Source: Pseudomonas guineae
GTDB taxonomy: Bacteria > Pseudomonadota > Gammaproteobacteria > Pseudomonadales > Pseudomonadaceae
Length of the DNA: 64,000 nucleotides
Assembly (NCBI RefSeq): GCF_900113745.1
Contig: NZ_FOQL01000001.1
Span: 806,001 to 870,000 of the forward strand
Reading direction: 5' to 3'
Shown here piece by piece: positions 1 to 9,161 of the stretch (positions within the stretch are counted from its first letter, which is position 1; every line of letters begins with the position of its first letter). The notes beneath the pieces were generated by a model. It worked only from the letters and a program-made list of their open reading frames with translations, had not been told where the DNA came from and made no database searches. Made by a program: the position numbers and the translations under genes.

Positions 1-1022
1 TCAAAACACGCGCGGTGGAATCGGGCAAGTTTGCCTTCCTCGACGTTGACCTGGCCTTTGACAAGCCGGAAGTGGTGGTGGAAATCGACCGTGAAAAAGC
101 TGCACAAATGGGCGTTTCCATGGAAGACCTCGGGCTGACGCTGGCCAGCTTACTCGGTGAAGGTGAGATCAACCGGTTCACCATCGACGGCCGCAGTTAC
201 AAGGTGATTGCCCAGGTCGAGCGCGCCTACCGCGACAATCCGCAGTGGCTAAGCAGCTATTACGTGAAGAGCGAAAGCGGCGCGATGCTGGCCCTATCGA
301 CGCTGGTTAAGGTCAGTGACCGCGCACGGCCAACTCAGCTCAACCAGTTCCAGCAGCTCAACTCGGCGATCATCCAGGGCGTGCCAATCGTCAGCATGGG
401 TGAGGCCATCGAAACCGTTGAGCAGATCATGCGTGAGGAAGCGCCAGCAGGCTTTGCCTACGATTTTGCTGGGGCATCACGCCAGCTGGTACAAGAAGGC
501 AGCGCGCTGTACGTGACCTTCGGCCTGGCTCTGGCGCTGATTTTCTTGGTGCTGGCGGCGCAGTTTGAAAGCTTCCGCGACCCGCTGGTGATCATGGTCA
601 CGGTGCCGTTATCGATCTGTGGCGCATTGATCCCGCTGTTCCTTGGCTTCTCGAGCATGAATATCTACACCCAGGTCGGCCTGGTGACGCTGATTGGTTT
701 GATCACCAAGCACGGCATCCTGATCGTCGAGTTCGCCAACCAACTGCGTCGTGAGAAAGGCCTTTCGCGGCGTGAAGCGGTCGAGGAAGCCGCAGCCATT
801 CGCCTGCGCCCGGTGCTGATGACCACAGCCGCCATGGTGTTCGGCATGGTGCCACTGATCTTGGCAACTGGCGCGGGCGCCGTGAGCCGTTTCGACATAG
901 GCCTGGTGATCGCCACCGGCATGTCGATCGGCACTTTGTTCACCCTGTTCGTGCTGCCCTGTGTGTACAGCTTGCTGGCCCAGCCCGACCCATCGCCTAA
1001 GCAGGCTCAAGCTCACGACTGA
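1..1022 (+). CDS. RND multidrug efflux permease, C-terminal part (MexW-like)
   Basis: This is the C-terminal third of an inner-membrane RND drug/proton antiporter; the reading frame (codons from base 3) is already open at the left edge, so the start lies outside the window. The visible part holds the end of the periplasmic porter/docking region, the signature around residues 175-185 (LAAQFESFRDP) and the last transmembrane helices, ending with a short hydrophilic tail. The family exports drugs through a tripartite pump with a periplasmic adaptor and an outer-membrane channel. The assignment to MexW rather than another RND pump rests on its place near groEL, as I recall for mexVW of P. aeruginosa; sequence alone supports only RND permease. 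A terminator follows directly, so it is probably the last gene of its operon. Confidence 0.9.
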   Translation, partial: KTRAVESGKFAFLDVDLAFDKPEVVVEIDREKAAQMGVSMEDLGLTLASLLGEGEINRFTIDGRSYKVIAQVERAYRDNPQWLSSYYVKSESGAMLALSTLVKVSDRARPTQLNQFQQLNSAIIQGVPIVSMGEAIETVEQIMREEAPAGFAYDFAGASRQLVQEGSALYVTFGLALALIFLVLAAQFESFRDPLVIMVTVPLSICGALIPLFLGFSSMNIYTQVGLVTLIGLITKHGILIVEFANQLRREKGLSRREAVEEAAAIRLRPVLMTTAAMVFGMVPLILATGAGAVSRFDIGLVIATGMSIGTLFTLFVLPCVYSLLAQPDPSPKQAQAHD

Positions 1023-1055
1023 ACCAGCGGCAGACTGCCATGGATGGCAGGTCAC

Positions 1056-1084
1056 AAAAAAGCCCTGCATAGCAGGGCTTTTTC
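1056..1084 (+). terminator. Rho-independent terminator after the RND gene
   Basis: Stem AGCCCTGC / GCAGGGCT with a three-base loop, flanked by A-rich sequence on the left and TTTT on the right. It lies 35 bases after the stop codon of the RND permease. Confidence 0.85.
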
Positions 1085-1114
1085 AAGGGCTCACTTGGTT
1101 GCCAGCCAGCAGAA

Positions 1115-1342
1115 CTAGCCTTGCACACCTGCGCCTTGGGTCAGGCTGAACATAAACAACAGCAGGTCTTGGTCCGGGCGCATCACCTCGGTCAGTCGTG
1201 CCTGGGGTGGTAATGGGCAATAACCCAGCTGCTGGTTAAGCGTGATGACTTGGGGGCTGGCTTCCTGCCAAGCCGCCGCCGCCAGTGAGGCCACGCTAAG
1301 TGCGGCCACCAAGAACAGACCTCGTGCAATTTCTAACTTCAT
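1115..1342 (-). CDS. Small secreted protein of unknown function (75 aa)
   Basis: Short protein with a clear N-terminal signal peptide (MKLEIARGLFLVAAL, then an Ala-rich stretch ending near residue 24), leaving a mature peptide of about 50 residues with one Cys (GYCPLPP). An AAGAGG ribosome-binding sequence sits about eight bases before the ATG, which supports this start. It points toward the RND gene and ends 30 bases past the shared terminator region. I do not recognise a family; the signal sequence and RBS are the only evidence that it is a gene. Likely periplasmic or exported. Confidence 0.6.
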   Translation of the reverse strand: MKLEIARGLFLVAALSVASLAAAAWQEASPQVITLNQQLGYCPLPPQARLTEVMRPDQDLLLFMFSLTQGAGVQG

Positions 1343-1852
1343 TACTGCAACCTCTTGATAGCGCTGCCAAACGCTGTTTACTTACCCTAGACCACTGATA
1401 AACCTAGCGGCGCACTTAGTGACCAACGGTGGTTACTGCGAACGCGGCCGACAACCCGGTCATCCTGATCCACAAGCCAGCCATCTAGCAGGCAGACCTT
1501 CGAACCATACGACTGCCAATGGTTCAACCGTTGATCAAAGCAAAGGCTGGCGCCGTATCCCCGTGAGCGGAGGTAACACGCCAGAGTCACTTAACTGCCC
1601 ATGTGCATTAGAGCGGTGCGCAATAGCGCTAGCGGTTTTAAACAGTCGCAGGCCAACCACAGCCAATAAAAATCTCCGCCCACACGGCAAAAGCAGCGTG
1701 GTAGAGCACATCCTGGTGAGGTCATAACAAGAAGCGCTTATGCAGATCATCCGCACAGGGCTGATTGACAGGCTCCAGTCCGGGAGCGCGTATTAATCAA
1801 AGCAATTGCCATACCGCTTTGCCGCACGGGACTGTTATAGCGCAGAAAAATG
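1343..1852. other. Intergenic stretch, no convincing gene
   Basis: About 500 bases between the small secreted protein and the groEL terminator. Open frames exist on both strands (for example 1387-1590 minus and 1419-1727 plus), but none has a good ribosome-binding site, a recognisable domain or a credible start. No tRNA-like cloverleaf was seen. It could hold a small RNA or regulatory DNA that cannot be recognised by eye. Confidence 0.5.
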
Positions 1853-1880
1853 AAAACCCCGTGACAGGCACGGGGTTTTC
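1853..1880 (-). terminator. Terminator of groESL
   Basis: Perfect 11-base stem AAAACCCCGTG / CACGGGGTTTT with a five-base loop, about 50 bases after the groEL stop on the minus strand. The A/T ends of the stem give a U-run in either direction. Confidence 0.85.
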
Positions 1881-1930
1881 TTTACAGCTGACAAGCCGCC
1901 TGGCGGCGGCCTGCTAGGGGCCGGGCTGGC

Positions 1931-3586
<1,656 letters not shown>

Positions 3587-3633
3587 TTAATGCGTTCAAA
3601 TAGAGCGGGATTCGTAGCGACTAAGCGCTGCAA

Positions 3634-3927
3634 TCAGCCTTCGATAACGGCGAGAATTTCGTTCTCAGCCATTACCAGCAGGTCTTCGCCGTCAACTTTG
3701 ACGGTGTTGCTGCCCGAGTACGGGCCAAATACCACTTTGTCACCGACCTTGACGGCCAGCGCGCGAACTTCACCGTTGTCCAGCACGCGGCCGGTACCGA
3801 CAGCGAGGATCTCACCGCTGTTGGCTTTCTCAGCAGCGGAACCTGGCAGCACGATGCCGCCTGCGGTTTTCTTTTCTTCTTCGCTGCGACGGATTACGAC
3901 GCGGTCATGCAGAGGACGAAGCTTCAT
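3634..3927 (-). CDS. groS: Co-chaperonin GroES (Hsp10)
   Basis: 97-residue co-chaperonin, standard length. It starts [14 protein letters not shown] and contains the mobile loop around residues 17-33 ([15 protein letters not shown]), which docks onto GroEL. It forms the heptameric lid of the folding chamber. A GGGAGAG ribosome-binding sequence precedes the ATG. First gene of the groESL operon. A TATAAA sequence lies about 25 bases upstream of the start, but I could not identify a convincing -35 or sigma-32 promoter by eye. Confidence 0.99.
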   Translation of the reverse strand: MKLRPLHDRVVIRRSEEEKKTAGGIVLPGSAAEKANSGEILAVGTGRVLDNGEVRALAVKVGDKVVFGPYSGSNTVKVDGEDLLVMAENEILAVIEG

Positions 3928-4142
3928 GGTCGATCTCTCCCAATAGTTTATTTATACGGCCGGCGAATTCACCGACGGGTTAGCAAAATCCGGCTAGGCC
4001 GGTAGCCCTGCGCCAGGCGCAACGCTGAAGTCTGATTTGTCTAAGCGACAAAAAACCTTGCGGTGACCGCTACATAAGGGCGCGCAGGGGGATTTCAAGG
4101 GCTGAGGACGAAATCTTTACTGATACTGACGCCCCGAGACAC

Positions 4143-4607
4143 TCACTCACGACGCTCGTATTCACCTTCCAGCACGTTCGGCTGGGCGGCATTCGGCCGA
4201 ACTGACCCGGAGCGGGCAGCCTGGTCGTCGAAAAAAGCACGCTGGCGCATGGCTTGCTCAGCTGCACGCAGGCGCACTCTGTTGACCAGCAAGCGACGGG
4301 TGAAGGGGATCAGACAGAAGATGCCGAAGATGTCGCTGATAAAGCCTGGCAACAACAACAGGCCACCACCGACGGCGATCAGCAGACCTTCGAGCATTTC
4401 CTGCTCGGGCAACTCGCCGCGGGAAAGCCTTTCGCGGGCGCGCCACGCCGTGGCAACACCCGCCACCCGCAGCAGCACACCGCCGAGAACCGCCGAGCCA
4501 ATGACCAGCAGCAGGGTCGGCAACACCCCGATCGCACCACCCACTTGGATCAGTACGGCCAGCTCGATGAACGGAAAGAGCAAAAATAGAAACAGAAAAG
4601 CACGCAT
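4143..4607 (-). CDS. fxsA: FxsA family membrane protein
   Basis: 154-residue cytoplasmic membrane protein with an N-terminal hydrophobic segment (MRAFLFLFLLFPFIELAVLI), a second helix near residues 27-45 and a third near 75-100 (GGLLLLPGFISDIFG), followed by a charged soluble tail rich in Arg and Gln. This matches the FxsA family, known in E. coli for suppressing exclusion of phage T7 by the F plasmid when overexpressed. The cellular role is not well defined. It lies just upstream of groES on the same strand, as in other pseudomonads as I recall. Confidence 0.9.
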   Translation of the reverse strand: MRAFLFLFLLFPFIELAVLIQVGGAIGVLPTLLLVIGSAVLGGVLLRVAGVATAWRARERLSRGELPEQEMLEGLLIAVGGGLLLLPGFISDIFGIFCLIPFTRRLLVNRVRLRAAEQAMRQRAFFDDQAARSGSVRPNAAQPNVLEGEYERRE

Positions 4608-4670
4608 CTAAGGGTCCTTGAAGGAAGAACAGCTTCCAGTAGAGATGAAGTATGGGGTGTTACGCTGAAT

Positions 4671-5402
4671 TCAAGCTGAAGCCTTACCGTCGGTCGGCCA
4701 CACCGGCGCCCGCGCCAGCACCACCAAGGCTTGGCGCACCTCAAGCGGACTGTTACAGGATGTTGGAAAGGCCAGCCAATAGAGCCCCTGGCCGATGCGC
4801 AGGTGGAAGCCCTCGCTGTCGATACCGACCAACTCCGCAGGCACCTGACTGGGTAAGCCTGCCAGAGCGACATAGTGAGCGATGGCCGCGACATGATCGC
4901 TGTTCATATGCTCCAGCATGTTGACTTCACTGTCACCGGCGAAAGGGTTGGCCAGGGCCACCTGATCCAGCCAGTGAATCGCACCAAAACCACCGATATA
5001 GCGCCCGCGCACCGGCTCCAACCGCCAGAAGTCGAAGTCATGTGCCTGATGATAACCGCGCGACTCCGGGAAATAGCGGTAATAGCGCTGCGCCGCCGCC
5101 TCCATTTGTGCGCCATCCTGCAACTGCCGGGCTTCAGCGAGCAGGGTCAAGCGGCCAACCGCCTGCACATCCTGCGCGTCACGTTCGCCCACCAGCAGTG
5201 AGCATTTGCCGTCCTGCTTGAGGTTGTGGGTGTGCTGGGCAATGCGGCTGATCAAAATCAGCGGATAGCCCTGCGCGTCCAGGCAATAGGGCACCACTGA
5301 TCCGAAAGGGAAACCCGGCATCGCCTTGGAATGGGTGCTGAGCACGCCCCGGTATTCCTTGAGCATTAATTCTCGGGCATGCTTGCCGGCTTTCACGCTC
5401 AC
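4671..5402 (-). CDS. HugZ-type pyridoxamine-phosphate-oxidase-fold protein with DUF2470 domain
   Basis: 243-residue cytoplasmic protein. The N-terminal two thirds (about 1-150) show the split-barrel flavin/heme-binding fold (MPGFPFGSVVPYCLD, ISRIAQHTHNL), and the C-terminal third carries the DUF2470 region with the conserved NMLEHMNSDH sequence. This architecture is that of HugZ-family proteins, which bind heme and have been linked to heme iron release. Whether this copy degrades heme cannot be told from sequence. No heme-uptake gene is beside it; its neighbours are fxsA and an SDR gene. Confidence 0.8.
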   Translation of the reverse strand: MSVKAGKHARELMLKEYRGVLSTHSKAMPGFPFGSVVPYCLDAQGYPLILISRIAQHTHNLKQDGKCSLLVGERDAQDVQAVGRLTLLAEARQLQDGAQMEAAAQRYYRYFPESRGYHQAHDFDFWRLEPVRGRYIGGFGAIHWLDQVALANPFAGDSEVNMLEHMNSDHVAAIAHYVALAGLPSQVPAELVGIDSEGFHLRIGQGLYWLAFPTSCNSPLEVRQALVVLARAPVWPTDGKASA

Positions 5403-5585
5403 CTTATGACTCCTTGCATAGAATCCGTCACTAACGGACAGGCGCTTAGGATAACGGTTACTGCGCCGGCAAGGTTACACCGAACAAGCTGCTGAGCCTC
5501 TCGCTAGCTGGGCCAAACACGTTTAACCCGTGACAGCCCGGGCGCCGCTGAGGGCGCAGCGCTTCAAATTACTTGGGGATACGCA

Positions 5586-6344
5586 ATGCAACTCAAAGAC
5601 AAAGTTATCGTCATCACCGGCGGCTGCCAGGGCCTGGGGCGCGCCATGGCAGAGTACCTGGCCGAGAAAGGCGTCAAGCTGGCGCTGGTCGACCTCAACC
5701 AGGAAAAACTCGACGAAGCCGTGGCTGCCTGCAAGGCCATGGGCGTGGAAGCTCGCGCTTACCTGTGTAACGTCGCCAACGAAGAGCAAGTGATCCAGAC
5801 CGTGACGCAGATTGCCGACGACTTCGGCGCAATCAATGGCCTGGTGAACAACGCCGGCATCCTGCGTGACGGCCTGACTATCAAGGTCAAGGATGGCGAA
5901 ATGACCAAGCTGAGCCTGGCTCAGTGGCAATCGGTGATCGACGTCAACCTCACCGGCGTCTTCCTCTGCACCCGTGAAGTAGCCGCAAAGATGATTGAGC
6001 TGAAGAACGAAGGCGCGATCATCAACATCTCGTCCATCTCCCGCGCCGGCAACATCGGTCAGGCGAACTACTCCGCCGCCAAGGCCGGGGTAGCCGCCGA
6101 CACCGTGGTCTGGGCCAAGGAACTGGCGCGTTACGGCATTCGTGTTGCAGGCGTGGCCCCAGGCTTTATCGAAACGGAGATGGTTGCCAGCATGAAGCCA
6201 GAAGCGCTGGAGCGCATGACCTCGGTCATCCCATTGCGCCGCATGGGCAAGCCGGCCGAGATCGCCCACTCGGTGGCCTACATCCTGGAAAACGACTACT
6301 ACACCGGTCGCATTCTGGAGCTGGACGGCGGCCTGCGGTTGTAA
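5586..6344 (+). CDS. SDR family oxidoreductase (FabG-like)
   Basis: 252-residue short-chain dehydrogenase/reductase. The Rossmann cofactor motif TGGCQGLG is at residues 11-18, the structural motif NNAG near 91, the catalytic Ser in NISSIS near 148, and the YSAAK active-site motif near 162. The C-terminal [12 protein letters not shown] is like 3-oxoacyl-ACP reductases, but the substrate is not predictable. A GGGGAT ribosome-binding sequence precedes the ATG by about seven bases. It stands alone, ending in a structured intergenic region and a terminator shared with the converging DUF481 gene. Confidence 0.9.
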   Translation: MQLKDKVIVITGGCQGLGRAMAEYLAEKGVKLALVDLNQEKLDEAVAACKAMGVEARAYLCNVANEEQVIQTVTQIADDFGAINGLVNNAGILRDGLTIKVKDGEMTKLSLAQWQSVIDVNLTGVFLCTREVAAKMIELKNEGAIINISSISRAGNIGQANYSAAKAGVAADTVVWAKELARYGIRVAGVAPGFIETEMVASMKPEALERMTSVIPLRRMGKPAEIAHSVAYILENDYYTGRILELDGGLRL

Positions 6345-6562
6345 TCCGCACCGATCTGCTGCGCGTCGGCCACCCTGTGTTGAAAACGACCCTCGGAAGC
6401 CGCTTGCGGCTAACGCGCTTCAGCGCGGCCCGAAGGGCGAGTGAAACGAGTACTGCTCATTTACAGCCCGTAAATACCGCGCCCTCGGTCGTTCGACCAG
6501 CCAAAGGCTGTTACTAACGTAACGCCTTGCCTGGCTCTAGCTCGCAAGTTCTAGAACAGTTG
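6345..6562. repeat. Hairpin-dense intergenic block, possible dispersed repeat
   Basis: Non-coding segment with many short dyads in succession: GCCGC-TT-GCGGC (6399-6410), CGCGC-TTCA-GCGCG-like (6414-6427), ATTTAC-N5-GTAAAT near 6460, AGGGCG paired with a downstream CGCCCT, GTTAC-TAAC-GTAAC near 6510, and the palindrome TTCTAGAA near 6550. This is more structure than a simple terminator needs. It resembles the kind of intergenic element that recurs across Pseudomonas genomes, but only one copy is in this window, so calling it a repeat is inference. Confidence 0.4.
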
Positions 6563-6598
6563 AAAATAAAAAGCCCTGCAAACGCGGGGCTTTTTATT
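6563..6598. terminator. Bidirectional terminator
   Basis: Stem AAAAAGCCCTGC / GCGGGGCTTTTT (one G-U pair) with an AAAC loop, with A- and T-runs on both sides. It serves the converging SDR (+) and DUF481 (-) genes. Confidence 0.85.
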
Positions 6599-6614
6599 GG
6601 CGACAGAAGCCTAC

Positions 6615-7619
6615 TTACCAGCCGATACCAAAACCCAGGCTGTAGCGGGTTTCGTCCAGCTCGCCTTGCGATCCGCTGACCAGGTCTTTCTCTGCCTTCA
6701 TATTCAGCGAGGCCCAGTCGGTCAGTTTGTAACGCAGCCCGAGGGCCGCATCCAGGGTGTATTCGGCCACATTATTCAGCGGCTTACCGACTTCACCATC
6801 ACTGAACAGCTCAACGCTCTTACCGATCAGGTAGCGGTTGTAATCCCACTTCATGCTCACCGCATAGAAGTTGTCACGTTCACCCGTGTCATATTCGTAG
6901 TCGGTGCGGTTGAGCAAGCCCGCTACGGAAAAAGCGCCCAGCTCATTATCCCAGAACTGGTAACCCGGCCCCGAACCGACCGTGCGCTGACGACGTACCT
7001 CCTCGATACGGTCACGCTTATATTCCATGCGACCCTGCCAGAACCAGTGCTCGGTCAGGAAGCGGTCGAGGGCGTATTCAGCACCCCAGTTATCGGTGGT
7101 GACCACATCATTCTGGAATTCGCGGGCGTAGTCAGCTTCGCCGTTGTGGCGCCATAGGCCATGGCGCGCCTTGGTCTTCATGCTGACGTCATAATCGTCG
7201 GTATCAGACTCAGCCCGCTTGTAGTCAAGCCCCGCGTCGATATTGCCCTTCCAGACGAAATCTTCAATCAACGGCTTGGGTTTAAGCATCTGCTGGATGC
7301 TGGCCAGCTCGATGGTTTTGGGGGCGTCACCGTTGACCAGTGTGACCTTGCCTGGCTCGGCAGGGCGCAGCGATTTGGCGCGTTCACCAACGACGGCATT
7401 CTCCTTGATCAACAATTCCTGGTCGCTTTCAAGAGTCGCGATCTTGTCCCAGCTCAGCGCAATAGCGCCGCCATAGTCGGTTGCCAGCACCAGCTTGCCA
7501 CCGTCATAGAACTTGATCTTACCGGTCAAACGGTCACCGTTTTTCAGCCACACGGTGTCCGCTACTGCGGATGTAGCAGCGAGCGTGAGGGCCAGGCATA
7601 ACAGGGATCTGGAAAACAT
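6615..7619 (-). CDS. DUF481 family outer-membrane beta-barrel protein, copy 1
   Basis: 334-residue protein with a signal peptide (cut after about residue 20, AVA-DTVW), a short N-terminal domain that begins DTVWLKNGDRLTG and resembles a small beta-barrel, and a C-terminal DUF481 region of about 210 residues rich in aromatic and alternating residues, ending in GFGIGW with a terminal Trp, typical of proteins inserted by the BAM machinery. Function is unknown; related proteins include YdiY of E. coli. The next gene upstream (7729-8727) is a clear paralogue with the same layout. Confidence 0.85.
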   Translation of the reverse strand: MFSRSLLCLALTLAATSAVADTVWLKNGDRLTGKIKFYDGGKLVLATDYGGAIALSWDKIATLESDQELLIKENAVVGERAKSLRPAEPGKVTLVNGDAPKTIELASIQQMLKPKPLIEDFVWKGNIDAGLDYKRAESDTDDYDVSMKTKARHGLWRHNGEADYAREFQNDVVTTDNWGAEYALDRFLTEHWFWQGRMEYKRDRIEEVRRQRTVGSGPGYQFWDNELGAFSVAGLLNRTDYEYDTGERDNFYAVSMKWDYNRYLIGKSVELFSDGEVGKPLNNVAEYTLDAALGLRYKLTDWASLNMKAEKDLVSGSQGELDETRYSLGFGIGW

Positions 7620-7728
7620 AGGAAGGGGCTTTCTATCTAGGTATGTGCGAAGGGCCGAGCATTATCCGTAAGCGCAGCAACAGAGCAAGTACTGACCGAC
7701 AGAAGCACCCTGAGTTCACCCCACTCGC

Positions 7729-8727
7729 CTACCAGCCGACACCCACCCCCAACAGATAGCGCCGCTCACTCGAGCTCTGGCCAAGGCCACGCACTTGGTC
7801 CAGCTCGTACAGCAGCGATAACCGCGCCCACTGATTCAGGCGGTAACGCAGGCCTATTTCACCGTCGAGCACGTAGTCGATCTGCTCGATATCCGGCAGC
7901 TGCACCTCGGCCGTACTGTAAAACTCCAGCCGGGTGCCCCAGAGCAGACGCTTATAATCCCAGGACAGTGAGTAGGTATTGAGTGCCAGATCGGTATCGC
8001 GGGTTTCCAGCTGTAAACGATTGAATTGACCAACCACATCCAGCCGACCCAACTCGTTGTCCCAGAAACGATAACCCGGCCCAGTTCCCAGCGAACGCTG
8101 GCGGGTGAAGAAGGCCAACTCATCTTCGTTATGCTCGGCACCGACCCGCCAGAACCAGTTATCCGTGATAAAGCGGTCAAGATCATATTCCAGCTGCCAG
8201 TTATCGGCGGTCTTCGCTCTATTCTTGACCTTGCGCTCCAGCTCGCCATTGAGCACGTGACGCCAGCGTCCATGCTCCATGCGTGTGTTGCCTTTTAGCT
8301 TCCACTCATCGGTGTCATCGTCATCGCGCTCCATATCAAGCTTGGCATCCAAATTGCCCTCCCAGAAGCGGTCCTGCAGCACCGCACGCGGCGGAATCAG
8401 TCGCTTGATGCTGGCCAGCGGCACAGTCTGTGTACGTTCACTGACCACCCGCACCATGCCCTGGCCGGCGGCTTCCAGCTGGTTGCTGCGCTCGCTGTCG
8501 AGGCCCTGACGCCGAATCAACAGGGGTTTGTCCGAGCGCAGGGTGTCGATATCCTTCCAGGCAATCAGCACCTGTCCGGCATATTTAGTCTTCAAGGCCA
8601 GTTTGCCGCCATCGAGTAGAACTATCTCGCCGCTTAGACGGTCACCATTGTTCAACCACACCGTGTCCGCCCACACAGGCGCGGCCAGACTGATAATCAA
8701 TAAACACAGCGGGGTACGTAGCAGCAT
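7729..8727 (-). CDS. DUF481 family outer-membrane beta-barrel protein, copy 2
   Basis: 332-residue paralogue of the gene at 6615-7619: signal peptide ending WA-DTVW, the same NGDRLSGEI start of the mature domain, shared motifs GPGYRFWDNELG and FITDNWFW, and the same GVGVGW carboxyl end. Predicted outer-membrane barrel of unknown function. It lies 109 bases upstream of copy 1 on the same strand, so the pair is a tandem duplication that has diverged substantially. Its ATG (8725-8727) overlaps the candidate start of the divergent alkyltransferase-like gene. Confidence 0.85.
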   Translation of the reverse strand: MLLRTPLCLLIISLAAPVWADTVWLNNGDRLSGEIVLLDGGKLALKTKYAGQVLIAWKDIDTLRSDKPLLIRRQGLDSERSNQLEAAGQGMVRVVSERTQTVPLASIKRLIPPRAVLQDRFWEGNLDAKLDMERDDDDTDEWKLKGNTRMEHGRWRHVLNGELERKVKNRAKTADNWQLEYDLDRFITDNWFWRVGAEHNEDELAFFTRQRSLGTGPGYRFWDNELGRLDVVGQFNRLQLETRDTDLALNTYSLSWDYKRLLWGTRLEFYSTAEVQLPDIEQIDYVLDGEIGLRYRLNQWARLSLLYELDQVRGLGQSSSERRYLLGVGVGW

Positions 8728-9118
8728 GGTGGAAAAGCCAGATAGCGAACCAGGGGAAGTGCCGAAGCATGCCGCGCCAAGTCAGCCCACAGCAAGCCAG
8801 ACTGAGCGGTGTACGGCACTTTATGCAGCGCTGGCTCAGGTACCGGCAGGCTGCGTGGTGAGTTACGGAGAACTGGCTGCCCACGCTGGTTTGGGCCGCG
8901 CAGCGCGCTGGGTCGGACGTATCCTCAGCCAACTGCCGGACGGCACGACCCTACCCTGGCACCGGGTCATTTGCGCAGGCGGACGCCTCGGTTTGCCTAC
9001 TGGCAGCCACGCCGGCGCAGAACAACGTTGCCGCTTACGTGACGAAGGTGTGCCCGTGCACAATGATCGGGTGGATATGCCGCGCTATGGCTGGCGCCCA
9101 ACAGAGCACAGCGGTTAG
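8726..9118 (+). CDS. Alkyltransferase-like protein (ATL/YbaZ type, no active-site Cys)
   Basis: About 130 residues with the DNA-binding domain of O6-alkylguanine-DNA alkyltransferases: VPAGCVVSYGELAAHAGLG (helix-turn-helix region) and the active-site loop LPWHRVICAGGRLG. In true methyltransferases the loop reads PCHRV; here the acceptor Cys is Trp, so the protein should bind alkylated guanine in DNA without repairing it and hand the lesion to nucleotide excision repair, as known for ATLs. The start is uncertain: the ATG at 8726 shares bases with the divergent DUF481 start codon, and the GTG at 8759 is an alternative. ampG follows 43 bases downstream. Confidence 0.85.
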   Translation: MVEKPDSEPGEVPKHAAPSQPTASQTERCTALYAALAQVPAGCVVSYGELAAHAGLGRAARWVGRILSQLPDGTTLPWHRVICAGGRLGLPTGSHAGAEQRCRLRDEGVPVHNDRVDMPRYGWRPTEHSG

Positions 9119-9161
9119 AGTGCGCCCTTTGTTAGGTCAATCTCAGGCTGATACCCCTTCA

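Noticed and set aside
1387..1727. Open frames of 67 (minus) and 102 (plus) codons in the gap before groEL
   Set aside because: They overlap each other on opposite strands, lack good ribosome-binding sites and show no recognisable domain.
3928..4070. CIRCE element or clear sigma-32 promoter upstream of groES
   Set aside because: I found no CIRCE inverted repeat and no convincing CTTGAA/CCCCAT pair, so none is annotated.
5523..6269. 248-codon minus-strand frame opposite the SDR gene
   Set aside because: Antisense shadow of a clear SDR; sequence rich in His, Asp and Gly without a known fold.
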